Origin: Pontiellaceae bacterium
Lineage (GTDB): Bacteria; Verrucomicrobiota; Kiritimatiellia; Kiritimatiellales; Tichowtungiaceae
Direction: 5' to 3'
DNA length: 10,686 nt
NCBI GenBank assembly: GCA_029934215.1
Contig: JAOZMR010000074.1
Span: forward strand, 1-10,686
Part shown: piece by piece, positions 10,101 through 10,686 of the stretch
Position numbering within the stretch: the stretch's first letter is position 1
Layout: each line of letters starts with the position of its first letter
Translations under genes and position numbers: made by a program
Notes under the pieces: model-generated
What the model was told of the DNA's origin: nothing
The model's database searches: none
Seen by the model: the letters and a program-made list of their open reading frames with translations, nothing else

Positions 10101-10177
10101 ATGATACATTGATTGATCCTGATGCGACTAGACCGAATGCTTATTACCGTATATTTCGTGATCCAAAACAAGACTAA
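1136..10177 (+). CDS. Giant secreted MBG/YDG repeat protein (3,013 aa), putative adhesin or surface fibre
   Basis: Residues 1-36 form a signal peptide (basic n-region to about K16, core FLGFALLML, end AFAQA). The mature chain then runs: choice-of-anchor D-like domain about 40-155; IPT/TIG-like 158-235; YDG1 236-320; MBG (YGx-like) 322-400; YDG2-4 401-684; MBG-like 685-771; six MBG units of about 75 aa, 772-1292, with another MBG-like unit inserted at about 920-998; YDG5-8 1293-1658; seven 85-aa MBG units 1659-2253; three YDG-like units opening NNPxK, 2255-2535; three Ig-like stretches 2536-2860; InlB/Listeria-Bacteroides repeat 2861-2934; C-terminal beta domain 2935-3013 ending YYRIFRDPKQD. 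The sequence is rich in Thr, Asn, Val and Ser. I found only two cysteines in the mature chain, in NTKCR and GVCVL. Such families are beta-sandwich repeats of secreted or surface proteins; binding target unknown. No catalytic motif, LPxTG, PEP-CTERM, autotransporter barrel or membrane helix was seen. The ATG at 1136 follows AAAGGG at 1121-1126. The ORF is intact, so it is probably functional. Confidence 0.85.
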   Translation: MSKLTSVEIKQTSRFKSWVNAFLGFALLMLPAFAQAAGPVIEVLGVDGNSITHNSPATVLSGTDFGDQAKDSTITRTFTIRNSGDSPLLVDGFRQFGDNEITFSVLSETLESGETNTFTATFFPESLGSFNTKCRITATDENYDDVDSFDANFAGFSYSISATNGPYGGGNQVDIEGASEGTVTSVTVGGKTSTFTINNNTVRVTMPKADGIGAVDIVVSSDVTRTLDYTYVPQELTLSNFTATNKVYDGTTAAFSLVSFDDNRELNDTLNFSFDANFADSNVATGKTISVSNVVISGSSSTNYTLVTTHGSTTADITLAPLTVTAENKSKTYDKSVLTNFTASYSGLVNGETNTVLGGTLVYSAAAQALAGTYTNTPSGLTSSNYDITFTSGTLIINQRILTIGGTLSVNDKIYDGTTTATGTVSGLTITSNLITADDVTLTDVSLEFTPDKTVGSNKTIQVASAGIQGADKENYTLSLQGSPTTTASITPKTVTATGLTALDRFYNNTTTVTITGNTTSFTGVIGADDVTMGGDPIGSIQNKNRGSGKPVTVSGLSLSGSDAGNYVLAGQPVGLTVDIFFAKLTVDGLIAQNKEYDGATSAVINDSGRLLVGVFGADVVSISNGTVALVGSFEQANVGTNLHVATDVGDYELVGADKDNYEIDTLNEFAGLTSLLRADITKAVLFVGMKPMTSIITYGEMLSDSRLSWGTVGNEIGVVSGTWAWDVATSVPNAGTNDWSATFTANDSNNYQTVSSLIDVIVNKANVSNAVGGVTVTYDGNGHSATGAVSGLYNEDFSSELDLGASYTNVPGGAANWSFAGTTNYNSSTGLVQIVINKADATLAVDGVTAIYDRLGHGATGTVVGVQSEDLSGDLDLGASFTNVPGGTANWAFADTTGNYNSDTGSVRIVINKAKPTATVLVTNTPVIYTGNAQVALVEISVSSVTGSVSNVVNSMHTNAGTYAVTASFVPNSGNYQTLTNLAAGNFVINKADSTISVGGVTVSYDGTGYGATGMVIGVQSENLSNDLDLGASFTNVPGGIANWAFTDTTGNYNSETGSVQVVINKADAAINIGGVTVTYDGSGRGATGTVIGVQSEDLSSDLDLGATFTNVPGGAANWAFTDTTGNYNSETGSVQVVINKADAAIYVGGVTVPYDGSGYGATGLVMGVQSEDLSNDLDLGASFTNVPGGTANWAYTDTTGNYNSDTGSVQVVINKVDPTINVGGVIVTYDGAGHGATGTVIGVNSEDLTAGLTLGASFTNAPGGTANWTFAGTNYNSSTGSVEIVINKVGLTLSGLTAQDRSYDQTTKIELLGLDSATLLGAVGGDKPQIDVANSTVSGSIPSIDSGTSKLVTVDLSGVALISPEDANYSVTGITSSITVTIDPRWLKADGLIASNKVYDATTDATIDGSMMSLEGLLLNDVVTVDSVGSVTEGTFADANVATNIAVTPNLLGVVLSGADAGNYRLNENYDKTLIADITEKTLTVVDLTGVDKVYNGLTNATASGAATLDGVISPDVVNLAGTGVFSFVDFNVASNITINTTGFTLGGAQAGNYSLTHPTLSAAITPKSVEVTGLTGDNKVYDGGTIATVSGTDALDGVLSGDIVALDGTPIFNFVDPNVGTNITINTTGYVLDGDQRNNYSVVQPTMNGDITPAELTVRADGKNVTYGDVKPVLTYAITDFVNNETTNVVSGSPTLSTTYTNSTVVSNSPVAITVTAGTISATNYTFAFSNGVITVDKAELLVTPANANVIYGDATPALTYELTGFKNSDTTNDVSGAAMLATSYNVSTAVSNSPVAITATNGTLAADNYSFAFTNGLITVGKAELLITPSDTNVTYGAEAPEFTYSLSGFKNLESTTVVIGAPTLTSTYQAGDSVTNSPLFITATSNTLSAANYMFEFTNGLLTIDKAWLLVSAEGKSVTYGDVRPTLTYEITNFVNNETISVVSGVPMLSTTYTNSTVVSNSPVAITVAAGTISATNYTFAFSNGVITVDKAELLVTPANANVIYGDATPALTYELTGFKNSDTTNDVSGAAMLATSYNVSTAVSNSPVAITATNGTLAADNYSFAFTNGLITVGKAELLITPSDTNVTYGAEAPEFTYSLSGFKNLESTNVVIGAPTLTSTYQAGDSVTNSPLFITATSNTLSAANYMFDFTNGLLTIDKAGLLVSADDKEVTYGEAATGLTYKISGFVLQETASVVSGTASNWTTYVAGDSVTNSPVDIMVANGDLTATNYSFGFTNGLLTVKAAGGLSIEIVNNPTKTYDGLTAITNLSTVNYQMAGFVYSNESFTVTQPNGTFENKNIGTNKAITVSLSSNNYAGVGTDLSNYVLPTNAVGTGAIVPASLSVSVTNNPSKVYDGFVAITNLVTTNYVVNGLALGDSVEINQTLGEFTNKNVVATNGVVVVLAVSNYTAMGSTDLGNYQLPTQAMGIGSITPAELSVSITNNPTKLADGTTVATLVPTNFVVEGLVMTNEGFTVTQTNGLYALEKAGTRVVTATLSSSDFSPILATLASNYSFPTNTTGGKTGTILPNVLNQFVVSGIADPIAAGVTGSVTVTAYDAYDNLKTDYTGSVTFASSDTNAAIVLPVDFSFMESDSGTKTFSNSVMLATVGNWSVSAIDSNAVITGSQTNIVVTPGAIDHVKFDGSSFARAGQGEFSMATVYDRFNNVATYYTGSKSVSFSGARDSLDPFARPFAIVNSKEIELGSHANVSFISGTLLLETVFYKAETVNLRLTLNTDQISSEGHDLMVDVVAGNAHKILWVQQPTSVVNKDAQWNSFSLEVTDYWANRTPSSKAVTVTPSVSAFSGGTNPGIASNGLVTFSDLTYGSIGTVTLVASASGLVDSPQSDEVIVESIRVIVTFDQQGGGSPVPGSKEVVVDAEYGALAEVAKEGYQFKGWYTQTNQNGVCVLSNMIVTTTSNHRLYAGWESLAAEEYALSSITVNSNSVEVTFGPSDAGYVYELQVSESLTTGTWIDVGEPVEGPNDTLIDPDATRPNAYYRIFRDPKQD
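1244..1840 (+). other. Head module of the giant: choice-of-anchor D plus IPT/TIG-like domains
   Basis: Residues about 37-235. The first domain carries TRTFTIRNSGDSPL and LESGETNTFTATFFP, the beta-strand pattern of choice-of-anchor D and related ASPM-SPD-2-Hydin domains. The second starts at ATNGPYGGG and ends GAVDI...YTY, like an IPT/TIG domain. This is the only part of the giant shared with the small upstream gene, so the pair marks where the repeat shaft was added or lost. Confidence 0.65.
1841..3448 (+). repeat. First mixed shaft: YDG1, MBG, YDG2-4, MBG-like
   Basis: YDG units start at about residues 236, 401, 494 and 585. Each has a K-x-Y-D-G-T-T-like signature (KVYDGTT, KIYDGTT, RFYNNTT, KEYDGAT) near its start, a NY(T/V)L-type strand and a terminal ADIT/SITPK-like strand. 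Two MBG-type units lie among them: residues 322-400 (KTYDKS, then SSNYDITFTSGTL) and 685-771 (ITYGEM, then SNNYQTV). The units are well diverged from one another, so this is the older part of the array. Confidence 0.65.
3449..5011 (+). repeat. Six 222-225 bp MBG repeats with one foreign unit inserted
   Basis: Units begin at 3449, 3671, 4130, 4355, 4580 and 4805. The consensus is GGVTVTYDGxGxGATGxV, then SEDLSxDLDLGASFTNVPGG, then ANW, GNYNS and a closing VVINKAD linker. The spacing is exactly 225 bp from the third to the sixth unit. Units 3 and 4 share a 75-bp block without a base change (4277-4351 and 4502-4576), showing recent duplication or conversion. Between units 2 and 3 (about 3881-4129) lies a different MBG-like domain, with VIYTGNAQ, NAGTYAVTASF and SGNYQTL, joined by the same INKA linker. 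Confidence 0.75.
5012..6109 (+). repeat. YDG repeats 5-8
   Basis: Four YDG-type units start at residues 1293, 1389, 1485 and 1572 (nt 5012, 5300, 5588, 5849). Signatures are RSYDQTT, KVYDATT, KVYNGLT and KVYDGGT, followed by a G(V/L)LxxDxV strand, an AGNY or equivalent strand, and a closing ITPK/ITPAE strand. Units 7 and 8 share FVDxNVxxNITINTTG and are the closest pair. The link from unit 8 runs directly into the next MBG block. Confidence 0.7.
6110..7639 (+). repeat. 765-bp in-frame tandem duplication (three MBG units twice)
   Basis: 6110-6874 and 6875-7639 are copies of one three-unit block (255 residues). From 6308 to 6716 the first copy equals 7073-7481 base for base (409 bp). The flank just before (6231-6307) has three differences. 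The flank after (6717-6873) has eight, mostly third-position, with Thr/Asn, Glu/Asp and Trp/Gly replacements. The first 120 bp of the copies differ much more. A perfect centre with worn edges points to recent gene conversion or a second exchange on an older duplication. Confidence 0.9.
6110..7894 (+). repeat. Seven tandem 255-bp MBG (YGx-type) repeats
   Basis: Units start every 255 bp at 6110, 6365, 6620, 6875, 7130, 7385 and 7640 (85 residues each). The consensus is LLV, then VTYGD, LTYxLxGF, VSNSP or VTNSP, an AITATNGTL-like strand, NYxFxFTNGLxTVxKAE. Every unit is close to its neighbours in length, and the first six form two copies of a three-unit block. The register is perfect, with no indels, which argues for selection on the protein length step. 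Confidence 0.85.
7895..8740 (+). repeat. Three YDG-like units of the NNPxK type
   Basis: Units start near residues 2255, 2349 and 2443. They open IVNNPTKTYDG, VTNNPSKVYDG and ITNNPTKLADG, then carry an AITNL or TLVPT strand, an FTVTQ or VEINQ strand, a SNY strand and a closing GxIxPAxL. They differ from YDG1-8 in the NNP motif and in length (about 94 residues). The third has lost the Tyr of YDG (LADG) and has the most divergent second half. Confidence 0.65.
8741..9715 (+). other. Three Ig-like domains before the C-terminus of the giant
   Basis: Residues about 2536-2640, 2642-2760 and 2761-2860. The first has the pattern of filamin/invasin-like bacterial Ig domains (QFVVSGIADPIAAGVTGS, then TAYDAYDNLKTDYTGSVTF). 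The second repeats it loosely (HVKFDG, VYDRFNNVATYYTGS). The third has KILWVQQPTSVV and LEVTDYWANRTP. The shared D-x-x-x-N turn and TGS strand suggest these are copies of one fold. They separate the repeat shaft from the end domains. Confidence 0.55.
9716..9937 (+). other. InlB-type (Listeria-Bacteroides) repeat
   Basis: Residues 2861-2934 show the family hallmarks in order: VTFDQQGGGSPVPGSKEV, a YGALAEV strand, EGYQFKGWYT with the conserved GW, and a closing LYAGWE. One copy is present, of the usual length of about 70 residues. In internalin B-like and many environmental surface proteins this is a small beta-grasp-like module placed near the end of the chain; its ligand here is unknown. Confidence 0.8.
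9938..10174 (+). other. C-terminal beta domain ending YYRI
   Basis: Residues 2935-3013. It has a VTFGPSDAGYVYELQVSES strand pair, GTWIDVGEPV, and a DPDATRPNAYYRIF close. Domains with this build (a 'W..VG.PV' strand followed by a YYR ending) sit at the C-terminus of many verrucomicrobial and kiritimatiellotal secreted proteins, as far as I recall. It is not a PEP-CTERM or sortase signal, since no hydrophobic helix follows. Confidence 0.5.
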
Positions 10178-10212
10178 CGAACCAATCAGAGATGCCTATA
10201 GGTAGATGCTGA

Positions 10213-10386
10213 TTGAAACGACAGCTGACCGAAGAACAAGGTCAGTTGTCGGGTTCACCGATTCAAAAAAGAGAAGAAAACTGGAAGACTCCATTGCTTG
10301 GAAACGAGCTGGATCGGGTTTTTACAACCGCTACGCTAGAGGAAGTCAGAGAAACAGCCGAGAAAGAGCGCGCATTGCTGATTTAG
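10213..10386 (+). pseudogene. Possible gene remnant (57 codons)
   Basis: From a TTG at 10213 to TAG at 10384 the frame encodes a 57-residue, charged, helix-like peptide (LKRQLTEEQGQLSGSPIQ near the start, LEEVRETAEKERALLI at the end). It has the residue mix of a real protein, unlike the overlapping 10206-10532 frame over the same bases. A TGA at 10210-10212 sits directly in front and no ribosome binding site is visible. After the TAG the +2 shifted frame stays open with a Leu-rich stretch. A worn gene fragment is the simplest reading; I do not recognise the family. A hairpin (10219-10251) overlaps its start. Confidence 0.25.
10219..10251. terminator. Strong 12-bp hairpin after the giant gene
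   Basis: CGACAGCTGACC (10219-10230) pairs with GGTCAGTTGTCG (10240-10251) over 12 positions, with one G-T wobble and a 9-nt loop. The stem can be extended by TGAA (10214-10217) with TTCA (10254-10257) across small mismatches. It begins 41 bases after the giant's TAA. No U tract follows, so it is not a textbook intrinsic terminator; it could stop exonucleases, aid Rho-type ending, or be a mobile or regulatory palindrome. Confidence 0.45.
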
Positions 10387-10537
10387 AGAGAAGGGTTGGA
10401 AACCGCGCACTGTTACTGTTGTTCCTCAGGTACTTTATAACACCCATTTTATGCGGTTTTTTGGGGAGTTATTGGTGTGCATTGATAGCACGAATCTGTA
10501 AAAACACGCACGTTGACTCCGGGGGCGTTTAAAAATG

Positions 10538-10580
10538 CGGAGGGTCGTTCTTTGGGTTCAGCCAATAACCTCCGATTTTC
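10538..10580. terminator. Terminator-like, possibly bidirectional hairpin
   Basis: CGGAGG (10538-10543) pairs with CCTCCG (10569-10574). An inner stem TTGG (10552-10555) with CCAA (10562-10565) closes a 6-nt loop. On the + strand the structure is followed by ATTTTCTCC. On the - strand it is followed by CATTTTTAAA. It would insulate the giant gene from whatever lies to the right. The two stem parts are separated by unpaired bases, so strength is uncertain. Confidence 0.4.
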
Positions 10581-10631
10581 TCCTTTCCTCACAACCGTGA
10601 TACCATGATCGCTTTGCTCATCATGAAGGAG

Positions 10632-10686
10632 TGCGGTTACCCCAACTTTTAGGACCACAGGCTAAGGTGGATTTTGTGTTCAAAAC
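10632..10686 (+). mobile_element. Putative left end of an IS3-family insertion sequence (cut by window end)
   Basis: From TG at 10632 the sequence reads TGCGGTTACCCC, then CTTTTAGGACCAC, then GGCTAAG at 10660-10666. From memory, the left end of IS3 has the same layout: TG start, TTACCC at the same offset, GGAC about 20 bases in, and GGCTAAG shortly after. Spacing and order agree over about 37 bases. The transposase OrfA would begin to the right, outside the window. The target duplication and right end cannot be checked. Confidence 0.5.

Larger units (their letters stand above)
10178..10631. other. Intergenic region after the giant gene
   Basis: No confident gene. A 108-codon frame at 10206-10532 reads Arg-rich and out of register with a more gene-like 57-codon frame at 10213-10386. 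Its C-terminal part could encode one hydrophobic segment (LLLLFLRYFITPILCGFL), but no start site or domain supports it. The stretch also holds the hairpin at 10219-10251 and the terminator-like structure at 10538-10580. Confidence 0.5.

Noticed and set aside
1108..10375. Similar 18-bp words before the giant gene (1114-1131) and after it (10356-10373), both containing AGCCGAGAAAG
   Set aside because: With two mismatches over 18 bases, about one such pair is expected by chance in a window of this size, so it is not evidence of flanking repeats or attachment sites.
10206..10532. 108-codon frame as a real gene
   Set aside because: Its first half is Arg-rich and lies over a more protein-like frame at 10213-10386. 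There is no ribosome binding site or recognisable domain.
10604..10625. Inverted repeat CATGAT / ATCATG just before the IS-like end
   Set aside because: Only six base pairs with a 10-nt loop and no tail; too weak to call a terminator or operator.

Overview
The window (10,686 bp, moderate GC) is dominated by one secreted giant protein of 3,013 residues (1136-10177, + strand). Directly upstream is a small secreted protein (302-1039, + strand) that is a stand-alone paralogue of the giant's N-terminal module. The domain mix (choice-of-anchor D-like head, IPT/TIG-like domain, YDG repeats, several MBG-type repeats, an InlB/Listeria-Bacteroides repeat and a C-terminal beta domain ending in a YYRI motif) is typical of very large repeat proteins of the Planctomycetota-Verrucomicrobiota-Kiritimatiellota group. 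A Kiritimatiellota (Pontiella-like) or verrucomicrobial origin is my inference; no rRNA or marker gene is present to prove it.

Layout. 1-301 is non-coding leader DNA with a 9-bp direct repeat spaced 21 bp, a T-rich tract and a 7-bp inverted repeat. 302-1039 is the small paralogue, started from a GTG behind a good ribosome binding site. 1065-1139 is a 24-codon basic open frame whose TGA overlaps the ATG of the giant gene (ATGA), a possible translationally coupled leader. 1136-10177 is the giant gene. Its order is: signal peptide; head module; YDG1; one MBG (YGx-like); YDG2-4; one MBG-like; six MBG units of about 75 aa with a different MBG-like unit inserted after the second; YDG5-8; seven 85-aa MBG units; three degenerate YDG-like units; three Ig-like stretches; InlB repeat; C-terminal domain. 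10178-10631 holds no confident gene: a strong hairpin, a 57-codon gene-like frame that is probably a remnant, and a two-sided terminator-like hairpin. From about 10632 the window runs into what looks like the left end of an IS3-family insertion sequence; its transposase would lie beyond the window.

How it works together (inference). The two secreted genes are on one strand with 96 bp between them and are probably one transcription unit. It would make a long, beta-rich, nearly cysteine-free surface or extracellular fibre plus a small protein sharing the fibre's tip domains. No enzyme motif, sortase signal, PEP-CTERM sequence, autotransporter barrel or transmembrane anchor was seen, so how the giant reaches and stays on the surface is open. 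The most notable molecular signal is a 765-bp in-frame tandem duplication containing a 409-bp stretch with no base difference between copies, evidence of recent expansion or gene conversion in the fibre.
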